Assembly: GCA_905331475.1 (NCBI GenBank)
Contig: CAJNYU010004504.1
Span: forward strand, 1-64,000
DNA: 64,000 nt
Source: Rotaria socialis
Taxonomy: Eukaryota > Rotifera > Eurotatoria > Philodinida > Philodinidae
Direction of reading: 5' to 3'
The notes beneath the pieces were generated by a model. It was given only the letters and a program-made list of their open reading frames with translations, was not told where the DNA came from and did no database searches. Numbering within the stretch: position 1 is the first letter of the stretch; every line of letters starts with the position of its first letter. A program made the translations under genes and the position numbers. Positions 50,115 to 61,449 of the stretch are shown piece after piece.

Positions 50115-53100
50115 TCGCAATTGTCATTCATCAACATTAGTTTGTAACGATCATCTCTCCGAACTAACTGCAGGAAACATCGACATCTATGCATTGAATG
50201 ATGATAAATATTTTCCTGTAGAACTCTCTTTTCATATTATTACTTGCTTGGCAAAGAATAATCTATTGTGTTTCACATCTCATAAAAAAAGAAGAAGAAA
50301 ATGTTAATTCGTTAGTTTTTCAGCTACTACGTTCAATGATTCTATCTAAGAAAAAAACGTGAAAACAGCATTCATGCAATACAAATCCAATCGTTTGCTT
50401 ATCCGTTTCTAATGCTATCTATATGCAAATGAATGGCGAGTTTCTTTCAAATTGTTTCCTTTGAGAAGTTCATCCTTATATATATATATATATACATTCA
50501 GATTTCATTAGAAATATATTCATAAAATATTCTAATGTAAGATAATAGGTCTTATCGCATTCATATTAAGCTTTACGAATAAAAAAGATTCTGCATAAAC
50601 CAATTTTTGTTTTTGAAAATAATATCGATACAAACAATTTGTGTACGAACATATGCTAACCATTCATCTCGTTACTAATGAGTAAAACATAAATGTATTA
50701 CTATTATTAGACTAAATTGAAAAACAATGCCAGCGTACTTTGCTTGTAGATCAAATTACATAATTTAGCAATATATCAATCATACATATATATTTATATA
50801 GTCTACAGTCTGCTGATAAAAATGGTCAATAGTCTTGTTTCTTTTGAAAAATATATTTGTCATATTGGGAAAATCTGAAATTAGATTATTCAGTACGAGA
50901 ATTTTCAAGGAGTTAGTTTTATTCTTCGTATAATCTATATTTAGAAGTAGGTAAACATTAACCTTACAGAATCTATGCCAAGAATAAGAAAAATTACGTC
51001 CAAGTAATTTTTTAATATATAATATCAAGAAAAAGAATAGCCAACAAGAATTATTAGCTAAAAATTCACTACAACGTATAGGAAACCGATTAATAAATGG
51101 TAATGAAATTTGATCTGATCAGCATGTCTAAATAAACAAAATATATATATAATGCAATAAATAGATCATTCTCACTGTGGCGCAATTCGTATACATGTAT
51201 TTCTACTAAGGAATCTGATACATGCATAGATGCAAAAAAAAATGAATGTACGGCATAGTAAACTGGAGGATTTTTCTACTGAATCTTTTATATGGACTGA
51301 AAATATTATGAATCAATCAATTATTTTAAGATTTATAATTCGATTATCTAGAACTTTTTTCGACTATATGAATGAGATGGACTGTTTAGAACCTTTGCAA
51401 CAGGGTTTTGGGTGCGCGGTGACAAACTCTCACTTTCCTTTCATCGATTTGTCGTTTAGTTGTCATATTGATTAGACATCTTTTCATCAACTTCTTTCTA
51501 CGAGTACAGACGTCAAGATACATTTTTCATATCATATGCCATAGTTCTTATACTTATATATATATGATGCTACATTTATATTGTTCTACGACAATTGATA
51601 GGAGCCAACACAACCCTTACCAAACAGTTGGCAAAGAGTGGTATTCCCATTTAATGCTTTTTTTTCTGTTGTAATAGCATATGATTCATGTGATACCTTT
51701 GACAGGAAAAATGATTGCAGCAACTATTGCATAAGCAGTTTTTTTTTAGAGCGGCAAAGCGATTTTCATATAGCTCAAGCCGGACAAAACAACTGCAAAG
51801 CGTATTTTTAAATTAATATTGAGTGTAATCTAGTAAAATTTATCATTCTGAGATGCCTATCAATTCATTTCGCTAAAAACAAACACCATTATTTTTTTAT
51901 GAAAATTCATTTGAATTATCTAGAAGCATATACTATTTATAATATTAATTGATAGCTTGCTCAAATCAGAAAATAGTAAAAGTTAAAAATACTTGTTAAA
52001 GAAAACATGAAATATTTGATCAATAACTTTGAATACTTTGAGTATAACAAAATTAGCCTCAACAATACTTTTCAATTGTCGGGTATAGTGTTTGATTGGG
52101 TGAAACTTCTAAAAAACCTTATTTTTAGATGTTTATGATTTTTATATAATGGTCTTTATAGGAATATTTATGTTCAACATCTATACCACAGTCATTTCAT
52201 AATGTTCCATGCAGCATTTAGTATTAATTAACAATAAATAACAACGTAGTACATCGGCATGATGAATATATTGAGAATCATAATGAATTTTTATTTTTTG
52301 ATCTTTTGATAAAATTTGTCAATAAAAAATTTATGCTTTGCCACACAAATTATTTAATTATCAAATGTCACTTTTAACAATTTAGCTCTTCATATAGAAT
52401 TTTAAAATTCTAGAAAAAAATTCCTTTCAGTTAGATGGTTAACAAAGCTGTTTTATTATTAAATGAGAAGTCATGTTATCTCAGATTTTTTTAAGATTAG
52501 TGACAAACTACTAATCTTACAAACATAATTGTTAAAGTATTTTTTTTATGAATTAGAAAGATGACTTTCTTAGCATAATGATAGTTCATTTTTATTTTAT
52601 TTACTTGATGAAAGTAAATCGTAATTATGCATGTTTCAATCGTCTGTGGGGTAACTGAGTCGAGAATAGCTACGGAATAATTCTTTGGATGGAGTATCAG
52701 ATATATTCAACAAGAATTGCAACCATTGACAATTAATTATATGAATGCAAATTTTGAACTTAAAAAGTAACGTTCAACGTAATATAGTAAGATCAATGAA
52801 ATTCTGCTAGGAAACATACTGAAATGATCCTAATTCAAGTAAAATCATCTATGAACACCAATCGTTTGAGACTCTCCAGTCTCTTTAAAACTAATTCAAC
52901 GAAATCAAATGTGCACTTCAAATGGTTTATCATTTTGTCTCGATCGATCCATCTCCTTCCTAAATTATAGTCGTATTTGGTTCCATAAGAAAAGAGATTT
53001 TCGAATGTTGTTACTATAACTAGTTGTATTGCATAAAAATTTGAAACTCAATTATAAGTAATTTGTCTTCGCTTTTCAAACATTTTTCACAATCTCGATA

Positions 53101-54547
53101 AACACAAGATCTAGAGTGTGTTTTATATTTATATTTTTCTAATATCTTTTTAAATATATCAAAAAACCTTACAAACTTCTGCAAATACAAAAAAATGCAA
53201 TCGACACGACATGGTCTACGTAAGTATAAAATAATACCAGTTCAACCATCGATATATACGCAACGAAGACGCGAACATACATATATATATATATACTCAT
53301 TCAACTACTATTAGCAATGCCTGTTAACTACTGGCACACATTGAGAGAAGTGAGCCCATTGATTCAAATAGAAAAGTAGAATATTAAAAAATAAAAGGAA
53401 AAAACTGAAGATGGTTTGTTTCAAAGCAATTAAATTGGATTGGTTAACATAAACCAATTGCATTTTTCTGTTTAAAAAGTGAGCTTTTTCTATTTAGTCG
53501 GATCAGATATTTTACGTTCTGTTGTAGTCACAAAAAACCTATCATATATTGAATCATTCTTTTCTTTTGCTTTCTTCTTTCTCAGTTATTTAAAGGCAAC
53601 AATAGAAAAAAAGTTGAAACTAAACGACAAAATAGAATTTACTAAACGCAACTTACTTGAGCCTTTTATGTATATGTTAACAAGAAGATCTATTTGTTCA
53701 AGGTAACGTGACATTTTGTCTCTATTAACAAGTCTGATCAACCACTGTTCAATAGCAATATATTTATATACGTCTGTGTGTTAGTGATCACCAGCTGTTG
53801 TGCAAATATGTCGTACCATAAGCCTTATTTGAATATTTTTTCTATGTCATCGTTCGTTCTTATATTATTTATTTGTCAAAAAGAGAAAGTACACTCGACA
53901 GCAATCGTGTATTGATTTTAGAGGAAAAAGAAGTAAGAAACCATATGAGTAAAAAGTCAACAACTAATCACTCGTAAGTTGTATGCCGTAATTCTTTTCA
54001 TTTCTCACTTGAACAATTCAGTAGCGTCTCTAATGCAAACCTAGGCTAAACTATGTTTTTGTATATCATGCTGATAATAGAAAAGTATATGTATTCTCAT
54101 TATTTTGTCCTGGAGACAAGCATTCATATTAAAATAACCAAGTTTTAACAAGAACGGATTACAGTACAATCATCTTTACTTTTTTTTATTTGACAAGAGT
54201 ATCTTACGTAATCCAACAAAAGACTAATGCAAAAGTTTTTTTTTCTCTTGTTTATTATGAATGAGAAACTTGAGACTAAAAAAAACCGTAATTAGTTCTA
54301 GAATACGAATTAAAGAAAAAGTCAAATTTTTTATTTTTCTACTGAAAACCTAAACATAAAATAATTTTGAAAATATTGCAATCGATAGTTAGTTGTTTCA
54401 TACAAAAATGGTAAGCATCATCATTAGAGAACGTAACAGATGTTTCGTAAATTTTCTTTCTATTTCATACACATACTTTGAATTATTTTGGTTGCTTTTT
54501 TTTATAGATTTTTCTTGATTCTGAACTTGATTTTCAAGATATAGAAT

Positions 54548-55242
54548 ATGGAGTACAGTACTCGACCGCAACGAATTTCTTGTCAATATGGTTACATTCG
54601 TACAATACCTGGCACATTGAAAGCTATTCAATTTGTAAATAAACGTTTATTATTCTTTCTCACAAAGAAACAAAAATATATTTATACACTTTAGCTTTGT
54701 GATATCGTCGCTTTAATATTAGGTGCAGCAGCGCCAGCTATGAGTTATAGTGGCCATAAAGGATTTTTTACATTTGTTGCTGGATTCGCAATTATAATAA
54801 CAACAATTCTTTTTCTATTGGCTTTAATAAATTTACAAGCTGTTTGTATACCAGATCGTTGGCTGTTGATTGTAAGTCATTTAACAAAAACAGAAGAATA
54901 AGAAAATCATATGATTAAATTCAAATTTAGGAAATGTTTTGGTGTGCATCTATTGCTTTACTATTTTTTATAGCAAGTATTGTTGTTGCAACAATTGCCA
55001 AATATAATGGTGTTTATGGAGCTGCAGCGGTAGATATTATAAGATCTTGTCTTTTTTTAAGTGGCCAATTTGTCGTTGTGTACTTATAGTTTTTTGGCTT
55101 TGCAGCTTTTTTTACTTATTTAGCCGATGCAATTTATCGTTTTCGATTAGTTCGAGCTGGTCCACGTGGTCGACACACAGAAGCATATATATCCAATACA
55201 ACAACAACAACAACCGTTACTCGCCAACAACCAACTTATTAA
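54548..55242 (+). CDS. MARVEL-domain four-transmembrane protein (CMTM/plasmolipin-like)
   Basis: Four exons in phase: 54548-54634, 54695-54871, 54931-55029, 55090-55242, giving 171 residues. After a short cytoplasmic start (YIRTIPGTLKAIQF, the usual lead into TM1 of MARVEL proteins) come four hydrophobic segments: LCDIVALILGAAAPAM, FFTFVAGFAIIITTILFLLAL, MFWCASIALLFFIASIVVAT and AAAFFGFAAFFTYLADAIY. The tail is short and polar, with Thr-rich TTTTTTVTRQQ. MARVEL proteins sit in membranes of vesicles, junctions or the apical surface and act in membrane apposition and trafficking; no specific role can be assigned. A splice acceptor (tttttttatag at about 54510) just upstream suggests a separate 5' UTR exon. 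AATAAA is at about 55531. Confidence 0.85.
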
Positions 55243-56815
55243 AAAAGAAATGATCCAAATTAAGTATAAATATTTGAATGGCTGAATGATGACACTACTT
55301 TGATCTTATTACATTCGTTTTACTTTCATCTTTATATTTCAATGACATTGTCTCAAATATGTAGGTTTTTGTGGTAATGATAGTCATGACGATCTGAATT
55401 GATAGTGCAAATATGTATATACATAAATGTATACTTATATCGATAAATCTTTTGATTTTGACAGCTAATGGTGTCGTTTTCATTGGTGTTATCGTTAATC
55501 TTCTTTTCTTTGCATCTTTTTACATAATGGCAATAAACAAAAAGAAAGCTTTAAATTATTTAATTTCGACATAGAAAAAGAGAGTAGAATAGGTATTTGA
55601 AAAAGTTTTGTTTTTTATATAGTAGTCTTCAAATACAATTAATAAGCGTAAAAGCTATCATTTTCTCGTTAATAATAATCGCATTGATTATTGGTATTAA
55701 AATATACGACAAGTCATTTCGATTGACTTTTTTGTGAGAAGGTCAAGACTATCATCCATTTATTGAATGCATGGCACGTATCAAATGATCTACTATATGC
55801 ACAGGTGGAAAATGAAGTCATTCTTTGTATTCAGGTTCAAGATTAATTCAACGACTTATATTCGAAAAGTAAGAATCGATTATGACTGAATTATTGTAAG
55901 GTCGTCATCCAGATTGTCTAAGACATTTGCCGAATATGTCAGTTACATAATACAGACATTCGATAAAAAGTATCTTAGCATTGCTAGACAGTATGTTTGA
56001 GTTCAGATTTATAAATTGCCTTGGCTATTAGAAAGTAATGTTTAGATTCAAAATAAACTTGATCCACTGAAGTCTGTTGTAATATTTTGCACTTGATGGT
56101 CTTTTGTGTAGAATATATGGGATGCAGCAATACATTTTCGTCCTACTTCAACAGTGTACAAAGAAAATATTCTCCATATCAAATTGTTTATATGAAAACC
56201 CTTTCTTTCAGACTATCTTTTGTCATATCAGTTTATAGTTATTATGTATCAGAATGATACTCAACAAGTTAAGTATATTCTCCGGTGATAGTATAAGAAA
56301 TCATATTCGTAGATTGATGAGTTCTTTGTTTTTCTTCAGTTAATTCTTTTCTTAGACATAAATTGTGGATTGTATAGTTTTGTACTCTGAACTGCAAACA
56401 ATAACTTGAAAGTCATATGAGCAACTACAATATGTGTTTTTTACGCGAACCTCATCTAAATATAACGACAGCTTTTTTTTCTCTCTCTCTCTCTCTATAA
56501 GAACAAGCTAGTTATTACCAACCGAGCACGAGAATTTTCCTTGAGATTCCTTTTATATATGTCTAAGTGACAAAAACCATATGCCATGCATTTGCTGCTT
56601 GATCTAAGAATAATATATTAGAACAAAAAGTATAGGATTCTTTCAACTGGTTATATCGGATTGAGTCGGCAGCAACACCAAGAACAACATTTCCTTCTCT
56701 AGTTCGCCACATTTTCTTAGCCTACTTGTATTGACTTCGCCAAGTGTAATATTACATATTTATAATATACAACTGTTGAGTTATAACTACAATTTTTAAC
56801 TAAAACTAAAAAGTA
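55243..56815. other. Intergenic region, MARVEL to NHL gene
   Basis: No gene was seen. Contains the MARVEL 3' UTR and a T8(CT)n tract at 56473-56496. Confidence 0.5.
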
Positions 56816-57697
56816 ATGTGTACTTCAGCGCGATTACGATTTGCAGCAGTTGGCTCACTGGGCTCACTTGAGTATGCAAAATCATTTATTAATCAACCGC
56901 GTGGTATAGCTTATCGAGCATCTGATGCTTTATTATTTATTGCTGATTCAAAAAATGAACGTGTTGTTGCATTTACCGAAGATAATAAATTGGCTAAAAT
57001 TATAAGTAATTATGGATGTAAAAATGGTTTAGCTGTTATGAACAATGATCAAATTGTGATGAGTGATGAACTACAAGTTTTAATATTAAATAAAGATCTT
57101 CGTTTAATACGCACAATAGCTTGTGATGATATTGATGCTGGTTTAACAAATTATCAAGGTATTTGTGTCGATAAACACGATTTAATTTATGTATGTGATC
57201 AAGCTAGTCGACAAATAAAAGTCTATGATCCAAAAAGTGGAAATATTGTACGATTTTTTGGCAACAAAAATTTGTTTAGTTCACTTGCTTATTGTGTATC
57301 AACAAATGAACATATTTATGTTACAGATCCACAAGGTTATATTGAGATTGATCAAAACAAGAAACGAAATTGTATGTTTTTTATTATTTATTTAGGTTCA
57401 TGTGTTCATAAATTTACACTTGATGGTATATATGATCAACGTTTTGGTAGTGCAAAAACAGCAGATTTTCCTGAAGCACTTTCAAGTCCTCGCGGTATAA
57501 CTGTATTTCCAGATACACAACAATTGTTAGTTGCTGATTCACATAATGATCGCTTAGTAGTTTTCGATCAAAATGGACAATTTCAACAATTAATTACAAA
57601 TGGAATTGAATATCCTGAATCATTAGCAGTTAATACAAAAGGAAATATGTTTGTTGCTATGAATGATCGTATTGGCATATTTGCTCGGGAACAATAA
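56816..57697 (+). CDS. NHL-repeat beta-propeller protein
   Basis: Open from ATG to TAA, 293 codons if unspliced. At least five NHL-type blades are visible, each of the form P-GIA...D--L-IADS-N-RV--F: INQPRGIAYRASDALLFIAD, YQGICVDKHDLIYVCDQASR, SSPRGITVFPDTQQLLVADS, YPESLAVNTKGNMFVAMND. There is no signal peptide or membrane segment, so it is probably a cytosolic propeller without RING or B-box, a partial relative of TRIM-NHL or lin-41-type proteins. Bases 57336-57395 look like a 60-base intron (GTTATA...TTTAG). It has no stop and is a multiple of three. Splicing removes a hydrophobic insert in the middle of a blade and joins DPQ-G-SCVHKFTLDG, giving 273 residues. AATAAA is at 57767. Confidence 0.85.
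   Translation: MCTSARLRFAAVGSLGSLEYAKSFINQPRGIAYRASDALLFIADSKNERVVAFTEDNKLAKIISNYGCKNGLAVMNNDQIVMSDELQVLILNKDLRLIRTIACDDIDAGLTNYQGICVDKHDLIYVCDQASRQIKVYDPKSGNIVRFFGNKNLFSSLAYCVSTNEHIYVTDPQGYIEIDQNKKRNCMFFIIYLGSCVHKFTLDGIYDQRFGSAKTADFPEALSSPRGITVFPDTQQLLVADSHNDRLVVFDQNGQFQQLITNGIEYPESLAVNTKGNMFVAMNDRIGIFAREQ
57336..57395 (+). other. Probable in-frame 60-base intron in the NHL gene
   Basis: A GTTATA donor after CAAG, a T-rich tract and a TTTAG acceptor. It codes for an insert (YIEIDQNKKRNCMFFIIYLG) that does not fit an NHL blade. Its removal restores blade spacing, and its size equals the short introns elsewhere in the window. Confidence 0.7.
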
Positions 57698-59681
57698 GCA
57701 GACTTGCTTTGACTGTCATACTTTGAAAATATATTAATCAATAGATGAGTGAGATTTCATAGCAAAAATAAATAAGCTATAATCTCAAAAGTTTCTGCAT
57801 AACTCAAGTACGTAATCAATATCAACAGCAATAATGAATCTAGTTACTTTTCATAATAACTTTAATTATAGAAAGAACTAACTCATACTATTAACATATC
57901 TAATATTAACTGACCTTCGATGTTACATAATTCGAGCATCTACTCATTTGTATCAGCTGTCTTGATTAGAGAATATGTCTTTCTATCGAATACCCGACAT
58001 ATGCCAGAGTCAATATATGAGACCTTCATTCCACTTGTAGTTTCTTTTTGTGAATCTCTCTTGCCAACAAATTAATAACTGTATTATACCACAACAAGAA
58101 GAAGAAAACGACAATTAATGAGATGAAAAGTTCCATAGATAATGCATATAATTGAAAAGCCATAAAGTAAACATAAAACCAGGGGCGAAATCAGGAACTT
58201 CTGGCAAGTTTTTTTCTTCTTCTATTTTTTCGTTACTAAAACCACAAACAGAAATCATATAGACATAAGTAGGCTTCGAAAATCATATTTTGATTATGAC
58301 TATCACCTATAATGATAAATCTTCAGTTCATTGATCGTTTTCTATATAAGTTATTGCATGAAATACTGGTGTTTTATTTGATTTAACACTAATAATTAGT
58401 AAGCAAAAATGAATGATGCTTCGTATCATGATGACATGATTTATTCGACAATAAAAGTAATATAAATGATTTCATTTACCAGTGAAAGCATTCTACAATA
58501 TTTTCTAGTTCTTCGTTAATTTTTATACAAAGAAATCAGCTAGTAATTGTGTTAACGAAAGTTCAATTCAATGCATGCCGATATCGATGCCACAAACATA
58601 ATGGTAGAAGAAAATAGTCTAGCTTGCATGTTAAGCTTTTTTTTCAAATGTTTACATCAAATGAATTATCTCATAAAGATACGTGACTAGCATTTTATAA
58701 ATTAATAATTATCAATATCAATTTAACATTCTTGTCAAAGCAACAATATGAAAGCGAGAAATCGAAAGGAAAAACTTTCAAGATATCTCGAAAAAGTCAA
58801 GATACATATTTTATATGATCACTTGCTAAAAGAAACTCTTTACTTCTGAGATGTAAGCACTTTTATTTTTACATATCATGTTGCTTTGGAACTATAATAT
58901 TTATTAAGCGTATAAAATTCTTTTATTATAAATATTTTGGCGATCTTTACAAGCAATACGAGTATATTTACAAATGAGATGATTCATTATAATTATATAA
59001 CACTTATCGTAGCCTCATATGTCGAGAATTACTTTCTCTATTAATTAGGATATCCTCAACATATGAATCGTAAATTCAAAATTAATAAAATAAAATCAAC
59101 ACTATAAATATCCTAAGATTGAGAAGTAACTGTATTGAGAAACTTTATCAATCAAGCATATAAAGTGTCATGACTATTAAATGCAATTCTGTGATCCTTT
59201 AATCTTTCTATTTTTTTCCTGTTTCTTTTAGCCTTGGCATGTTATTACTGCAAATATATACTTTCAGCTCTAATCAACATTTCCCCCGTTCAAATAGTTA
59301 CTTGTTTGGCCATGGAAACGTTGGATCAATGCCGATTCGACAGTTAATTCTCACCAAATTACTTGTCCTTATTGATGTAAACATTGAATTCTTGAATCGT
59401 AATCCAAATCGTATAATTTGTCTTGAAATAAAGTTAGAATCGATTCTAGTTAATAAAATATTTATTATCATATATTGTTGAAAAGAATGTGTATTATTAT
59501 TATCAGCTTTGACTGAGATTCTCTTGAATTTGTCTTGACATGCACTAAAATGAGATCTTTACTGGATAGGAAATTTTTATCTAATTGCTAATTTATACTC
59601 ATAGAAATAAAAGTAAATTTACTAAATTTATGACGCATTTACAATGATTAGAGATTCGTTTTCATTTCGGTGTGCTGGAAA
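57698..59681. other. Intergenic region
   Basis: About 2 kb of AT-rich DNA after the NHL 3' UTR. No gene was seen; the frame 59239-59481 has no support. Confidence 0.5.
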
Positions 59682-60340
59682 AATGTCGAAAGGAAAAATG
59701 TCGAAAACAGAAAAAGTGAAGAAAAAACATCGAAAGGAAAAATATCGAAAACAGAAAAAGTGAAGAAAAAACATCGAAAGGAAAAATGTCGAAACGTACA
59801 TATTAATGTGGAAAAATGTCGAAAGTGAAAAATAAAAAAATAATGATGCCTCAAGCGTATGTTGGTTCTAATTACATATAGTTCATTGTTTTTCCTTATA
59901 ATTTTACTAGTGCAGAATTTTAGCCGCTGTTGATAGCGATGACTAACTATTGATACAAGTAAAATAAAGGAGTTGAATAAAGTAACAACAAATACTAAGT
60001 ATTGGATATGCACTATTAATTATTGTGCAGCTAAAGCGCATTCTGATTCAAATAATCGATTGATGAAAACTGTTTGCAATCATAGTCATCTTCCAGGAAA
60101 AGAAAAACTTGAGGTTCGTGAAGCTCGTGAAAAAATAACATATTTTTAAAAAATTTTCTCACCCTTAACATTTCAGCTTAATTTCATACAACAAAACATA
60201 CACTATATTATTTACGATTCTCTAAAATATTAACTGGCAATGTTTCATGTCAATATAATTTTTTCGACATTTTTCCTTTCGATATTATTCCTCTTCCTTC
60301 TTTCGGCATTTCTACTTTCGACATTTTTCCTTTCGACATT
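59682..60340. mobile_element. TIR element carrying a FLYWCH-domain fragment
   Basis: Perfect 25-nt inverted repeats at 59682-59706 and 60316-60340 (ATGTCGAAAGGAAAAATGTC as core) bound 659 bp. Inside the left end a 44-bp unit with the words ATCGAAAGGAAAAAT and CAGAAAAAGTGAAG is tandemly repeated about 2.5 times. The interior carries a broken FLYWCH-like domain. The right end has further diverged CGACATTTTTCC copies. No target-site duplication was recognised. A non-autonomous MULE-like DNA transposon is the likeliest class, since FLYWCH domains often accompany MULE transposases, but this is inference. Confidence 0.65.
59943..60149 (+). pseudogene. Broken FLYWCH-type zinc-finger fragment
   Basis: One frame from about 59943 to the TAA at 60147 gives KYWICTINYCAAKAHSDSNN followed by NHSHLPGKEKLEVREAREK. 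The pattern YW-C----C-A--H-D ... H-H-P plus the VR--RE helix is that of FLYWCH domains. The upstream part is degenerate and lacks the initial F-L block, and a TGA precedes it. It has no start codon context or splice partner and lies inside a TIR element. Confidence 0.6.
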
Positions 60341-61449
60341 ATGACGGCCAACCTTCATTTCTTGCTCGCGAAGATACCTATTTCAAGTAAATAGTTCAGT
60401 CTTACACAACATGACTCAATCTTGAAACCTAAGCGTTTTACAAACAAAAATATTGATATGTGAACGTTTGGAAAAACTTCTATAGATTTGGATGTACTTA
60501 GATCAACAAATTCAATCTATTTTTCAAATAAAAGATAATAAATTTTCTTTAAATTATTGCTGCCACCTATGATATCATGTATCAGTCGATTATTCATTGT
60601 CAAATCTCTACAACTTACTCATGTTGAAAAAACATTTATATAATTGAGTTTCTTACTCAATTTCATTCGTTCTTATAGTTGTATATAGATTACTGTTGGT
60701 ATGTGAATCTCATCGAACCATAGTTTTTCAGACATATAACTGTTCGAATGATCATCTATCGGCAATTAGGTAGTAGGGGACCATGTCGCAGTCATTGATA
60801 TTGCTCAATGTTTATTCTAGCATAATTAATACTAAAGATTTTTCAATACTATTACCGTTCAATACAACATGATAGCGTTATTATGTTATGCTTTAATATA
60901 TTTATATACCGAGCTATTCAAAATAAATGATATCACACTATGTGATTGTAGATGAAGTTAATTTTTCTGAATTCGAGACTTTCAAATAAATAAAAAAGAC
61001 AAAATTGTTTTCTGTGGTATGAAATGAATGCTCTTTTCCAATGTTCCATCTCACGTCATGAACATTGAATATGTATCTCTTTGTTTTCATCCATCAAGCA
61101 CAAGTGTGCATGTTAACAAAGAAATAACGACAACCCAGCAAACACACGCACACATAACAATAACCAGTAGGAAAAAAACAAAAAAAATCGCATCACCACA
61201 AAAGAAAAACAACGTGGACAAATAGTTGCTAACAATATGAGCACAACTGTGCAGTATCGGAGAAGCAAATAGAAAGATATGAAGAGAAAAACAAAAAACA
61301 AACTGAATTCATAATAACAATGCTCACTGCATATCTTTCTCTCACATCGAGTGATTGAATAGAAAAGTACGCATTAAAAAAATACATCAAGATTATTACG
61401 AAGGTTCGCCGGATGATGCTAAGGAAACTTGTCTTTGAAAATGATGTTT
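60341..61449. other. Intergenic region
   Basis: No supportable gene. It would hold the 3' UTR of the minus-strand USP gene at its right end. Confidence 0.45.

Larger units (their letters stand above)
40946..54547. other. 13.6-kb gene-poor region
   Basis: No exon with both coding composition and splice support was found on either strand. Content that can be named: an inverted-repeat element at 43884-44251, many microsatellites between 47.9 and 50.1 kb, and a poly-G run. The 47.9-50.1 kb part is also richer in CpG and purine tracts and may be a regulatory region or a distant 5' UTR. A possible noncoding or short first exon (ATG at 53193 followed by GTAAGT at 53218) lies upstream of the MARVEL gene. 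Confidence 0.45.

Noticed and set aside
53193-53217. Possible coding first exon (ATG...CTAC before GTAAGT) of the MARVEL gene
   Set aside because: The MARVEL gene has its own good ATG at 54548 and the phase link could not be shown; at most a 5' UTR exon.
59648-60013. 121-codon minus-strand frame with repeating FDVF/FSTFF
   Set aside because: Translation of the 44-bp tandem repeat at the left end of the TIR element.
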